NCBI RefSeq assembly: GCF_024679095.1
Contig: NC_066522.1
Location: forward strand, 5,193,874-5,257,873
DNA: 64,000 nt
Source: Eriocheir sinensis
Taxonomy: Eukaryota; Arthropoda; Malacostraca; Decapoda; Varunidae
Reading direction: 5' to 3'
Shown here: one piece after another, positions 27,404-43,098 of the stretch
How positions within the stretch are numbered: the stretch's first letter is position 1
Layout: each line of letters begins with the position of its first letter
Made by a program: the position numbers and the translations under genes
The notes under the pieces: generated by a model
The model's input: only the letters and a program-made list of their open reading frames with translations
Told to the model about the DNA's origin: nothing
Databases searched by the model: none

Positions 27404-29700
27404 TCATCCTCTTTCACTGACCAGCCTGGTGAACAAGCCTACAACTTTGCTATCCTCAACGATCTAGAGCAGTTGGTCCAGCACCCTACACGTATTCCCG
27501 ACCGTCTTGGAGACAGGCCCAACATTCTAGACCTCTTTCTTACCTCAAACCCTTCTGCTTATTCTGTCAAACTGTTCTCTCCGTTGGGCTCCTCCGATCA
27601 CAATCTTATTTTTGTATCCTGTCCTATCGCTCCTGTACACCCTCTGGACCCACCGAAGAGGCGATGCTTCTGGCATTTTGCTTCAGCTCGGTGGGACGAC
27701 CTGAGGAGGTACTTTTCCAATTTCCCGTGGAATGATTATTGCTTCCAGGATAGAGACCCCTCTGTGTGTGCTCAGCGCATCACAGAGGTGATAGTCTCTG
27801 GAATGGAGGCATACATTCCACGTACTTTCTCTACTCCTCACGCTAAAAAGCCTTGGTTTAATCACGCTTGTTGTCTCGTGCTGTCAGTGACAGAGAGGCA
27901 GCTCTCAAAAGGTACCAGAGCCTTTAAACTAATGCTAACTACGAACTTAACATTTCTGCCCGGAATCGTGCCAAATCTATTCTCCGACTAACCAAAAACT
28001 CTTTCATTAATAGAAAATGCCAAAACCTTGCTTTCTCAAACTCTTCCCGTGGCTTCTGGCATCTAGCCAAAAACATCTCCTCCAACTTCACTTCTTCATC
28101 TTTCCCTCCACTCCTCAGTCCTGACGGCAACACTGCCGTCTCATCTATCACTAAGGCTGAACTCTTCTCTCAAAAATTTTCTAAAAACTCCACTCTGGAC
28201 GATTCTGGGCATATTCCTCCTACTTATCCCCCCTCTGACTCTTTTATGCCTGTTATAAAGATTCTTCAAAATGATGTTTTCTATGCCCTCTCTGGCCTCA
28301 ATCCTCAGAAGGCTTATGGACCTGATGGAGTGCCTCCTATTGTCCTTAAAAACTGTGCCTCCGTGCTGCCACCCTGCCTGGTCAAACTCTTTCGCCTCTG
28401 CCTGTCAACATCTACCTTCCTTCCTGCTGGAAGTATGCCTTCATACAGCCTGTGCCTAAGAAGGGTGACCGCTCCAATCCCTCAAACTACCGTCCTATAG
28501 CTTTACTTTCTTGTCTATCTAAAGAATTTGAATCAATCCTTAACCGGAAGATTCAAAAGCACCTTTCCACTTCTGACCGTCTATCTGATCGCCAGTATGG
28601 GTTCCGCAAGGGGCGTTCTACTGGTGATCTCCTTGCCTTCCTAACTGACTCCTGGTCATTCATTCGGTGAAACCTTTGCTATTGCGCTGGACCTATCAAA
28701 AGTATTTGATAGGGTCTGGCACAAATCTTTGCTTTCCAAACTACCCTCCTACGGCTTCTATCCTTCTCTCTGTACCTTTATCTCCAGTTTCCTTTCTGAC
28801 CGTTCTATTTCTGCTGTGGTAGACGGTCATTGTTCTTCCCCTAAACCTATTAACAGTGGTGTCCCACAGGGTTCTGTCCTATCTCCCACTCTCTTTCTGT
28901 TGTTCATTGATGATCTTCTTTCCAAAACGAACTGTCCTATCCATTCTTACGCCGATGACTCCACTCTGCATTACTCAACTTCTTTTAAAAGAAGACTCAC
29001 CCTACAGGAACTTAACGATTCAAGGCTGGAGGCAACAGAACGCTTAGCCTCTGACCTTACTATTATTTCCGATTGGGGCAAGAGGAACCTGGTGTCCTTC
29101 AACGCCTCAAAAACACAGTTTCTCCACCTATCCACTCGACACAATCTTCCAAACAACTATCCCCTATTCTTTGACAACACTCAGCTATCACCTTCCTCAA
29201 CACTAATCATCCTCGGTCTATCCTTAACTCAAAATCTCAACTGGAAACTTCATATCTCATCTCTTACTAAATCAGCTTCCTCGAGGCCGGGCGTTCTGTA
29301 CCGTCTCCGCCAGTTCTTCTCCCCCGCACAGTTGCTGTCCATTTACAGGGGCCTTGTGCGCTCTCGTATGGAGTTTGCATCTCATGTGTGTGTGGGGGGG
29401 GGGGGTCCACTCACACAGCTCTCCTTGACAGAGTGGAATCAAAGGCTCTTCGTCTCATCAGCTCTCCTCCTCATATTGATAGTCTTCTACCTGTCAACTT
29501 CCGCCGCCATGTGTGGGTATCTGTATTTCATCCTGCCTACGACTTGAACTCTTTCAAGAGGAGGGTGTCAGGACACCTCTCCTCCCGAAATTGACCTCTC
29601 TTTTTGGACACTCCTTTGACCTCTGTTCGGGAGCAGTGAGTAGCGGGCTTTTTTTTTTTTCTTTGAGCCCTTGAACTGTCTGCTTAGATGTAAAAAAAAA
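27404..29700 (+). mobile_element. Jockey-like LINE, endonuclease end and reverse transcriptase (J2)
   Basis: Continues J2: [20 protein letters not shown] and [13 protein letters not shown] (endonuclease), then [78 protein letters not shown] and [14 protein letters not shown]. The longest open stretch is about 270 codons from 28729. Indels near 27900, 28450, 28660 and 29390 and a deletion near 29510 break it. It ends in TGTAAAAAAAA and (AAAT)n. Confidence 0.88.
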
Positions 29701-29919
29701 TAAAAAATAAAAAATAAATAAATAAATAAAAATTATGTTGAAGTCAAGACACCCGCGCGCAGATGTTCCAGCGCTATTCCGTAACGTAAGAAGGCCGTGA
29801 TGCAAAATGTAATCGATCCCAAAGCCAACAGATCATGATGAAGACCCACGCTTGATCATCATAGTTTAGTCATCAAACCCAAGAAATATAACTCTATGGA
29901 TTATTTCTTTTTAATTTTT
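29701..29919. other. Intron, nothing recognised
   Basis: A-rich LINE tail extension to about 29735, then unassigned sequence. Confidence 0.4.
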
Positions 29920-30228
29920 GTTTCACGTTCAGCCTATGGCGCCGGTAGGCTTTCTTGGTGGGGCCTGATGGTCAGCCCCAGCCCATTACGGTGCCGTAAA
30001 GTGTTAAGTGGCGCCATCTTGTTTGGCTCATGAGGTCACTTCGAGCTTATTTTTCATCCTTTTCAGTTATTTTAGGAGTCAGAATTGAAAGGTGGTCTTC
30101 AGGACAGTAAGTTGGTAGTCTTAGGCCATTCGGCAATGACTGAAAATAGTCAGATTGTAACGGCGGGCGGGACTCGAACCCGGGGCACACCCGCACGCTG
30201 ACCACTCAGCCACAGCCTCCTTGAGCAA
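29920..30228 (-). mobile_element. tRNA-derived SINE (family A), complete
   Basis: Read on the minus strand it starts GGAGGCTGTGGCTGAGTGGT (A box) followed by GGGTTCGAGTCCCGC (B box), then the family A body with 'aagatggcgccactt' and 'accggcgcc' near the end. This is the best-preserved pol III head of the family in the window. Confidence 0.8.
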
Positions 30229-30489
30229 ACCTCGTCGCCGTGTTAGGAGGTTTGAAGGTTAGGAGGTGTTTTGGGGAGTGCATATCTACAATATTCTACA
30301 TACTGACTAATTTTTAAGGTGTCTTCATCCTGTCATTTTGTTATAAATGCTTATCTGCTTATCTAACGACCACAGCCATCCATGTCTATAATGAGGTAAT
30401 AAGAGCATCACTGGCGGTGACGTAGCAGCGAGAGGTGACGGCGTAGCCTAGTCTGGGTCAGTGCAGAACAAAGGCGAGTGAGGCTTTTT
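30229..30489. other. Intron, nothing recognised
   Basis: No coding or repeat signal seen. Confidence 0.4.
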
Positions 30490-30497
30490 GTGCTAAC

Positions 30498-31469
30498 TAG
30501 GGTTTCCTTCGATCTCGTGATCCCGGCCATAAAGTTTTATTTTTTTTCTTCCCAGGAAATTTGTAAAATCCCGGGAAATCCCGGGATACTTTTTTATTAC
30601 TTTTCTCTTATATCTGCTACAAAATATGAAAATGTATGAGAGAGAAAGCTCATTCATGTATCAGATCACTGTTAAGCTGTTCACTATCCTTCACTGTTGT
30701 TCCTTCAAGGCCCAAAGGTTCATTCTCTCACTGGAGGCTTGGTGGGGGTCACTGAAGGTGGCCACTCCAAATTAAGGTCAAAGCTCAGTGATCTTAGTAT
30801 TGACTGTTTGTGCTTTTTGAAATGTTATTTCATGAATAATTCTTAGGGTGTATGACTGCGTTTGCAGATGTCTGATTTTTTTTTTTTTTTTACAGGCCAT
30901 TCCATACTCTAGTATTGAGTGTTTTGAGTCCCATTTCACCTTTTTTGTTTACCATGTCTGGAGAGTTGGGCCTAAATTCCAAATCTACTTATGATTTTGT
31001 ACGTGCATTGCAGAATTTTCATTGTTTTCTTCAGCTTTATTTCAATACGTACAATGACAAAATACCAGGTTATATCTATCATTCTTTTATTTCAGGGCAT
31101 TTTAAAATTTTCAGTTTTGGGGTTAGCTTTTGTGGAATATGATGTCCAAATTATTTTACATGTGGTGGGGGTCACCGGGGTGGCCTGTGCCACTGGCCAA
31201 GCTTCCATATGGATATGCTATTGTATGCAAAAACTCATATTCTATACATACAAGGAAACTCCATGTCATTTAAAAATACTTATTTCACACTTTCACAGGG
31301 CAAGTAACTACTTATGATGTATATACTACTGAGGTTCATTTACGAATTACGATAGAGCAGGAGTATTAGCAAACATTATCTGCTACGGGAAATCCCGGGA
31401 TCCCGGGAAATGTCTTGCTTTTTCCCGGAATCCCGGGATGCTATAAAATTCCCCAAACAGGAAACCCTA
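30498..31469. mobile_element. Non-autonomous hAT element, 972 bp
   Basis: Ends TAGGGTTTCC and GGAAACCCTA are inverted and flanked by a perfect 8-bp duplication GTGCTAAC (30490-30497 and 31470-31477). An 8-bp target duplication plus a YAGGG terminus marks hAT elements. Subterminal regions at both ends carry repeated 'aatcccggga' palindromes. Interior open frames show no transposase motif. Confidence 0.85.
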
Positions 31470-31477
31470 GTGCTAAC

Positions 31478-33237
31478 CCATTCAAACTACTGCCCGAACA
31501 GATATTGACGCCACTGTCTTGTGTAGGTCTTCTTCAGTTGTTTGACTTCATACTGTTTACGAATTCCAAATTTACTTGCAATCTCATATATCCAGAATTT
31601 TATAATTTGTTAAATTTTGCAAGAACGAATACCTTTATTATGTACCTTTACCTCGGCTAAGTAAATACTACTAACCACAAGACGAGTGTAAAGATTCGTT
31701 TTAATAAGGACGAGCCGAGATCTCGCTTCTTACTCTATTAACCAAATGCTACTCATACGGAAAGGAGCCTGAATGAAGAACTGAAAGGGCGTAGCCCACC
31801 ACACGGGCGGCCCATACTCTTTTGCCTGTCCACCTTCATGCTGTTATACAGACATTCAACAAACCATTATTTCCCTTAGTAACCTACACGGAAGTGTTTC
31901 AAGCCCCTTATGCCAAAGCTGTGGCGAGAACTGTCACATGTGCACGGTACCTTCACAAGTTCACATAGGAGTAAGGCAACGTATTGGGGCAGGATGGCGG
32001 GGCGGCCACGGCGCCGTGCCCCGCAGCCTCACGCCTCACATCACGGGTCACTGGCTAAACAATGTGCAATACAAGTCTCCATCTGGTACTTACAGTGCTG
32101 TGAAGAAGTTCCGTAGCACCAGGAACACTGAGCCTCAATACTGTGTTTATTAGAGCGTTGGAGAACACGAGATCTTAGAGAAAACGATTAATAATATGAG
32201 AATGACAGGCTACAGCACGCACGCGGCCACCACGATGAAGACACTGTCCGTTTTCTTGTGTTGGCCGTGGACTCGCCTGTCGATGTGTTCGGGTTATTAT
32301 TTGGCTTCTTGCTGCATTATTTTTTACCTTTTCATATAAGAACACGTTAAAAAATGTGATTATGTTTTCATACCTAGTTGCTTTCATGTCTCCCTAGCAT
32401 GAACTCTGATAGCCTCATTGATTGTATAACGAAAGTATTACAGCACATGTATAGCCTAGTCTTTACACTAACCATACGTTGCCTTTGTTCCCACGTTCAT
32501 ATTCATACGGCCACAGGCTACAAGCGAGGCACATGTTTAGCCTACTCTAAATGTATATTTTCTTGAGGTTCACTCGCGTCACTTACTGCATCAGATTGGC
32601 GGCGCAAAGTAATAAAGCAAAGCAAGCGAGTCTGTATGATAATAACGGCCGCTGCTTGAAACGACGGAACGTAGGCTCGTCGGAGGACCTGATGGTGGTG
32701 GTGGTCTTGGTTGAGACCCCTAACTACCACCACCGCTTCCACCATCTGGCGGCCTCGTGTCCGGCTCACCAGTGTCATTAGTGGGATTGTAAATCACGAG
32801 CAAACATATTTCTGCAAAGTTTGTAATATTTAATGCGCTGTTTGAAGAAATTTACTTTTTTTCATATTTTCACAGTAGCTCTATACCATTGCACTAGAAC
32901 AACCAGATCGACTAATTTTGAATGGTTCGCAATAGGGACTACCAGATATAATCACCACAACGAAACCGTCATGTCTGTGCAATGCTTGGCAGCGATGTCT
33001 ATGCGGGCCCAGAGGAACCATGATGCAGATGGCACGCATAAGACAAGACATTGAGGGGTGGCGTTCTCAACCACAAGAAATCCTTTATTTTCGGAGCATG
33101 AGTCAGGAAGGTTTGAGGCCCCGCACCACCTCGGGGAGCCCATATGACTGCAGGGGCAAGGATCGAGGGTCGTCAGGTGGTCCCTCATCACCTGAGTTAA
33201 AAAAAAAAAACTTTATCGTTTCTACGCAGAATTTTGA
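31478..33237. other. Large intron, no exon recognised
   Basis: Mixed composition. A GC-rich patch at 31980-32060 and another at 32640-32780 have short open frames but no Ig, FN3 or other motif. 33192-33237 is A/T homopolymer-rich at the LINE boundary. Confidence 0.4.
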
Positions 33238-34375
33238 CTTTTTTTTTTTTTTTTTTTTACAACAAAGGAGACAGCTCAAGGGCACACAAAAAGGAAACAA
33301 TAATAAAAAAAAAAGCCCGCTACTCGCTGCTCCTATAAAAAGAATCAAAAGAGGTGGCCGAAAGAGAGGTCAATTTCGGGAGGAGAGGTGTCCTGATACC
33401 CTCCTCTTGAATGAGTTCAGGTCGTAGGCAGGAGGAAATACAGATGAAGGAAGATTGTTCCAGAGTTTACCAGCGTGAGGGATGAAAGGGTGAAGATGCT
33501 GGTTAACTCTTGCATAAGGGGTTTGGACGGTATAGGGATGAGCATGAGTAGAAAGTCGTGTGCAGCGGAGCCGCAGGAGGAGGGGAGGCATGCAGTTAGC
33601 AAGTTCAGAAGAGCAGTCAGCGTGAAAATAGCGATAGAAGATAGAAAGAGAGGCAACATCGCGACGGAATTTTAGAGGCAGAAGACTATCAGTAGGAGGA
33701 GGAGAGCTGATGAGACGAAGAGCCTTAGATTCCACTCTGTCCAGAAGAGCTGTGTGAGTAGAGCCCCCCCACACGTGAGATGCATACTCCATACGAGGGC
33801 GGACAAGGCCCCTGTATATGGATAGCAACTGTGCGGGGGAGAAGAACTGGTGGAGACGATACAGAACGCCCAACCTCGAAGAAGCTGATTTAGCGAGAGA
33901 GGGGATATGAAGTTTCCAGTTGAGATTTTGAGTTAAGGATAGACCGAGGATATTTAGTGTTGAAGAAGGTGACAGCTGAGTGTTGTCGAAGTATAGGGGA
34001 TAGGTGTCTGGAAGATTGTGTTGAGTTGATAGGTGGAGAAATTGAGTTTTTGAGGCATTGAAGGACACAAGGTTCCTTCTACCCCTGTCGGAAATTATAG
34101 CAAGGTCTGAGGTTAAGCGTTGTGCAGATTCCAGTCTGGAGTAGTGTACTTCCTGTTGGGATGGCCTTCTTTTGAAAGAAGTTTCGTATGAGTGGACAGG
34201 ACAGTTTGCTATGGAAAGAAGATCATTGATGAATAACAGGAAGAGAGTGGGTGATAGGACAGAGCCCTGTGGAACACTACTGTTGATAGGTTTAGGGGAA
34301 GAACAGTGACCGTCTACCACGGCAGAGATAGAACGGCCGGAAAGAAAACTGGAGACAAAGGAACAGTGCGTGTGA
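33238..34375 (-). mobile_element. Jockey-like LINE, 5'-truncated but still open (J3)
   Basis: Minus-strand copy beginning at a poly(T) (its 3' tail) and truncated within the reverse transcriptase. One frame stays open for about 330 LINE codons (33370-34375): SAVVDGHCSSPKPINS, SVPQGSVLSPTLFLLFINDL, SFNASKTQFLHLSTQHNL, LRLISSPPPTDSLLPLKF and [20 protein letters not shown]. The YADD catalytic motif is lost in a small deletion (NCPVHSYETSFKRR instead of SYADDSTLHYSTSF). The least disrupted LINE here, so probably among the youngest. Confidence 0.88.
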
Positions 34376-34630
34376 ACTGGTGAACCAAAGGGATGGTATG
34401 GGTTGATACATTCCATTAAATGTTGAGGCAAACGGACGCGGTTATTTTCATTCAAATGAGATAACTTTTCACATTAGTATTATTGTAGAGTGTAGACATA
34501 TACCTTAATTATAAATTGGCTTTCCTGTTTTTTGTACTCCTGCTAAAAGTCAACCGTACCATTTATTGAAGCAAGTGCCTAGTGTCACTAATAATCTTTC
34601 CCCATTTCTCCTGCTGTTTCCCGGCGGCAG
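34376..34630. other. Intron end before exon 6
   Basis: AT-rich, ending in a pyrimidine tract (tttctcctgctgtttcccgg) and the acceptor GGCAG. Confidence 0.6.
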
Positions 34631-34745
34631 AGCGTCCCGGGTGGCCAGTGGTGGAGGTGGCGGGCGAGGACTTGGTGCAAGAGGGCGGCACGCAGCTCAC
34701 TGTCACCTGCACCTCGCAAGGCGGCAACCCTCCCCCGGCCCTCAC
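34631..34745 (+). CDS. Nephrin-like protein, exon for first half of Ig5
   Basis: Reads PGWPVVEVAGEDLVQEGGTQ, then LTVTCTSQGGNPPPAL with the first cysteine. The acceptor is CGGCAG|AG (phase 1, giving KRPGW across the junction) and the donor CTCAC|GTGAGT in phase 2. The core tryptophan expected right after NPPPAL is absent; the split codon and next exon give T-L-Y-K, so leucine stands where W usually is. Confidence 0.9.
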
Positions 34746-35520
34746 GTGAGTAGATTTTTCTTTCTTACGTGAGATGAATGCTGAATTTAATGTTGAGGTA
34801 TTGTCTTAACCTTTTGTCGATCCTCTACATACAAATATAACGAAAATGATGCATGAACGAAATGTAATAGACCGTATTGGCCATCAATACGCCTCTGTGC
34901 TACTTTAGGCCCCTCGCGTGCGTCTTTATGGTAACTGGAACTCTTTACCCTTTGTTTATCAAGTATTCTACAGTGTCGCAGCAGTGTATGTAAAGCACTT
35001 ATTTTAAGACAAAAAGGCGAAATAACAACACCTTCAGAAATAATACCCGTTTAACATCAACTTACATTATAATAGAGATGCTAAAAAGCAAACTACAGCC
35101 ATGAACCCAAATAATGAGACGAGACATCTCATGTTGCCTTCTGTTGTTCACGAGGTAGATACGGGCCCGCTTTCACTCTCCTCTAAGTGGTTATATTTTT
35201 CATTTTTTGACGCAAACATAAACAAACCTACAAGCAGTGGGCTTTATGAATTATTTTCCCGACCAGCAGGTAGGGTATTTGAACGTTTGACTCCAAATAC
35301 TAATTTTTATCCTGGAATCTCAAAACTGAAAAAGAACCCCACGGGATAGGACCTCCTAGGGACCTACACAGTTCTCCGGGTGGCCGAGTATGGCGCTGCG
35401 TGCATAATCAATCAAGAAATATCTAATTCAACAGTGACTCCACAACATTTTATTCCTACTACCTCGCATCCTCTCCCTCCGCCTCCCGACTCAGCGCCGC
35501 CCCGTCTCCATCACACACAG
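34746..35520. other. Intron within Ig5
   Basis: No repeat or coding signal recognised. Pyrimidine-rich from 35450 to the acceptor. Confidence 0.5.
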
Positions 35521-35699
35521 GCTGTACAAGGCGGGACAGAAAGTGGCGCCGGTAGAAAATGAGAGCAAAGATGGCGTGACTCGGGTTCGAGCCCTCCTGC
35601 AGGTCACGAGGGTGGACAACGGGAAGCAGGTTACGTGTAAGGTCACCAACCCCGCCACGACCACGCCCATGACCTCCCAAGCCACCCTCAGCCTTCGCT
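35521..35699 (+). CDS. Nephrin-like protein, exon for second half of Ig5
   Basis: Reads LYKAGQKVAPVENESKDGVT, then VRALLQVTRVDNGKQVTCKV with the D-N-G-K-x-V-x-C form of the Ig motif and second cysteine, and MTSQATLSLR as the last strand. The acceptor is CACACAG|G (phase 2) and the donor CGCT|GTGAGT (phase 1). NES is a possible N-glycosylation site. Confidence 0.92.
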
Positions 35700-36173
35700 G
35701 TGAGTGCCTTCTCTATATCCGTTATGCTTAGGTCTGTTGTGAAGCTTTTGTGGTGCTGATGATTTTGGTTCCCTGGTTTCTTCCTCTCTTTTAACTGCGC
35801 TTTCATTCTCTCTGATTTATTGTTTATTCATGTACGTGTATTTTGTCAATGTTTTTTGCTCTTTTCCTATGGTCTATTTTACTTATTGCATCATATTTGT
35901 TTTTTGTCGTTCATGAATATATTATTTTTCCTTTTTCACTCTATCTATCTTTCCATCTCTCCCCACTGCTGAGTTTCGCTGACTCTGAAAAAACCTGTAT
36001 CCCTCCCACACATTCTCCCTCACACCCTTTCCTTGCACAGGTTTCGCACCTAAAATTTTCCCTTCCCCACGCTCTCTTTATTCTTTCCTTCCACGCATCT
36101 CCACGTAACCCTTCCCCGTCTCCTACACCCTCCTTTTCACCCTCTCTCTCTGTCTCTCTCTCTCTGTGTACAG
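35700..36173. other. Intron between Ig5 and Ig6
   Basis: T- and C/T-rich throughout, with tctctctctc near 36137-36165 serving as the pyrimidine tract. No other feature. Confidence 0.55.
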
Positions 36174-36360
36174 TTCCCCCGACGGAGGTATCGGCGTGGG
36201 CCACCCCGAACAGCGTGGAGTCTGGACAAGTGGCCACACTCACCTGCCAGTCCTCGTCCAGTGTGCCGCCCTCTACCCTCGTCTGGCACTCCTCCGGCTC
36301 CCCGCTGGTAGAGACAACACACTCGCAGTCTCAGGGCCTCTACGGCGGCACTGTGTCCAT
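36174..36360 (+). CDS. Nephrin-like protein, exon for first half of Ig6
   Basis: Reads PPTEVSAWATPNSVESGQVA, then TLTCQSSSSVPPSTLVWHSS with the first cysteine and core tryptophan, and SQGLYGGTVS. The acceptor is GTACAG|TT (phase 1) and the donor TCCAT|GTGAGT (phase 2). The PPTxV lead-in mirrors Ig4 (PPEDV), as expected for serial nephrin Ig domains. Confidence 0.92.
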
Positions 36361-37156
<796 letters not shown>

Positions 37157-37761
37157 ATCACAGTTACTCCTTCCACCTTTTCCACAACACTCCCGGCAAA
37201 GTCGCCACAATATACGTACGTAGGGAAACACAACTAAGGAAAGAAGTCTGTGGATCAGATGTGGAGACCACTGCCACAGAAGGCCCAAAGACTCCCTTGT
37301 TCTTCCACTGAAGTGTTCATGCCGACATTTGATCCTCAACTAAGTCAGTGTAGTACGTCTTGTTAAGCTTTCCACTCAGGTTTTCTTATCATTACTTTAG
37401 TTTCTTATGTGTAACAGCGTGCGGACATATGGAGTAGTCACCTGAATACAATCTGATGCAGTTCAAGCTAAATCAGGTGGCAAAGAGTCATTGAAACAGA
37501 GCTTGAGACATTCAAGCAAATCATAACTTCAATCTGACGCAAGTTTGATATATAGAACGTACACAATCCTTTTATATATTTATGAAGGTGTATTTAACCC
37601 AAATTAACGCCAATCTGTTCTCCCTAAATTCAACAAGACCAACACGTCTTGCTTCAGAACAGGTCACCAGAAACTGACCGACGTAAACTTATTCGCAGAA
37701 CAGTCAGTCAAACCTGAACTTTCCTTAAACCTGACCCCCTTCCCTACTCCCCCTTTGACAG
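37157..37761. other. Intron within Ig6, second part
   Basis: No feature recognised other than the pyrimidine tract (cccccttccctactccccct) before the acceptor. Confidence 0.5.
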
Positions 37762-37874
37762 GTCAGAGGTGCAGGTGAGGGTGACACCTGAGGACCACGG
37801 TCGTGTGTTCACCTGTGAGGCCAACAACGGACTGGGCGCCATCGTCAACACGAGTCTGACTCTGGACGTGATCC
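37762..37874 (+). CDS. Nephrin-like protein, exon for second half of Ig6
   Basis: Reads SEVQVRVTPEDHGRVFTCEA, with D-H-G-x-x-x-x-C and the second cysteine, then NNGLGAIVNTSLTLDVI, with an NTS sequon. The acceptor is TTGACAG|G (phase 2) and the donor ATCC|GTGAGT (phase 1). It is the last canonical Ig half before the cysteine-less domain. Confidence 0.93.
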
Positions 37875-39493
<1,619 letters not shown>

Positions 39494-40607
39494 GACTCCC
39501 GACGACTTCCGACGTTTGATTTTGCCGATCATCCTGGCGGCATGACCATGGGTATGATGTTGTGACAGGGTTACGCCAAGTAACCACGTTATTAAGACGA
39601 CATTTCGATGGGTTCGGACGGTTTTCCGACTGTCGTATGAGGGCAGCGATGTTCTCCCGACATGATGGCCAATATTGTTGACGATGGTTTCAGCTGATAC
39701 CGACCGGAAGAGGATAATCGTAACACCATCTGGAGGTGATAACGACGTTATTAGGACAGTATTAGGGCAGTTCGCGATCATCTTGAGACCTCCTCACCTG
39801 TGTCCAGATGTCAGTAAAAAGGGGGCGTGCCCACATGTAACCTACTTTGCTAATTTCTACAGAAGGATCAACACCAACCACAGGGACTGAATGATGGAGG
39901 ATACAACCCATAATTCTGTGATTGCCTACCTCCACTACCGCCAGAGGACTGAATTTCAACACATAGAAATTAACGCGAATGTTGATGAAGCCTCGGCAAT
40001 GGATGGAGCAAAGAAAAGCACGCCGGGTTTGGGTCAAGCCTTACCTGAAACGTAGACCGATGCTTGGCCATTATGACAGTCTGATGAGAGAGTTTTTGGC
40101 TGAATATCCAGACCTCTACAGGAACTTCCTCCGGGTTGACAATAACCTGTTCGATGAGCTAGTACAACGTGTTAGTTCCCACACTGAAAAACATAAACAT
40201 TTTAAAGACAGTCTGGAGCCTGGCCTGCGATTAGCAATCACCCTACGATTATCCCTCCTTTACACAGATGGTCAGTGCGACGCTGTGGTCACATCTGCGT
40301 GCGGTCGGCTGGGAGACTCCATCGCAAATCTTAAATGCCGACCATTGCCGACGTCGAAACGACGTTGTTGCGAAGTTGTTGAGATGGACATCCGACGGTC
40401 GTGCTTTATTACCGACGGATGACGGCTGTCGGGAAGGGCGCCGATTTTTTTGAAATTTCCAAAACTGTCAGCGTGTAGCCTGACGCGCCGCGACGGTCGG
40501 TGAGATATGGCGGCGCAAACGATCCCCAGGATAACTTGAAGATGGTTGGGAAGGGACATGACGACCACCGTGGATGGCGACATTTTCTAAGGTCGTGGGG
40601 CGTGGGT
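39494..40607 (+). mobile_element. Harbinger-like element with transposase fragment
   Basis: The left end GACTCCCGACGACTTCCGAC matches the terminus of the element at 1-252; the right end is eroded (ggtcgtggggcgtggg). An open frame at 39979-40422 reads ARRVWVKPYLKRRPMLGHYD, then FLRVDNNLFDELVQRVSSH and SLEPGLRLAITLRLSLLYTD. This is the N-terminal helical region of HARBI1/PIF-type transposases (RRxWxRPWLxRR..YGxYxxLxxEL, FLRMxPxxFxELxxRVxPxI, PGLRLAITLRxLATG). The catalytic DDE part is missing, so it is a deletion derivative. Confidence 0.75.
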
Positions 40608-42807
<2,200 letters not shown>

Positions 42808-42910
42808 ACGGGCCGGTGTGGGTGTGGGCGCCGGAGGGGCAGGTGGACGTGACGGAGGGAGAGGACCTGATCATCACGGTGCTCGCCACTGCCCACCCGG
42901 GGCCCGTGAG
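42808..42910 (+). CDS. Nephrin-like protein, first half of cysteine-less Ig (spacer)
   Basis: Reads GPVWVWAPEGQVDVTEGEDL, then IITVLATAHPGPV. The layout matches an Ig N-terminal half, but the B-strand cysteine is absent: ITVLATAHPGP where ordinary domains read LTCxAxxxPxP. The acceptor is TCCCCAG|AC (phase 1) and the donor GTGAG|GTGAGT (phase 2), the phases used by Ig5, Ig6 and Ig7. In nephrins a 'spacer' without a disulfide lies between Ig6 and Ig7, and this exon is in that place. A GT array begins 8 bases after the donor. Confidence 0.88.
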
Positions 42911-42913
42911 GTG

Positions 42914-42960
<47 letters not shown>

Positions 42961-43098
42961 CATAGCAATAAAGGTAGCATGAATATAATGTAAGTATACC
43001 ATTTTGTTTGCAGTTGGTGGTGGTGGATGCAACTGCATTAACGAACAGTTAGAGTAGGGCGTGTTGTTATGACTATGGTGTTCGTGCTGTATACTCGC
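42911..43098. repeat. (GT)n at donor, then short intron piece
   Basis: gtgagtgtgagtgtgtgt: the donor merges into (GT)n to about 42958. The remainder is unassigned up to the LINE. Confidence 0.85.

Noticed and set aside
30915..31317. Open frames of 75-108 codons
   Set aside because: They lie inside a non-autonomous hAT element and show no recognised motif.
32542..32781. Opposed open frames of about 77 codons in a GC-rich patch
   Set aside because: No motif, no fitting splice phase with the neighbouring exons.
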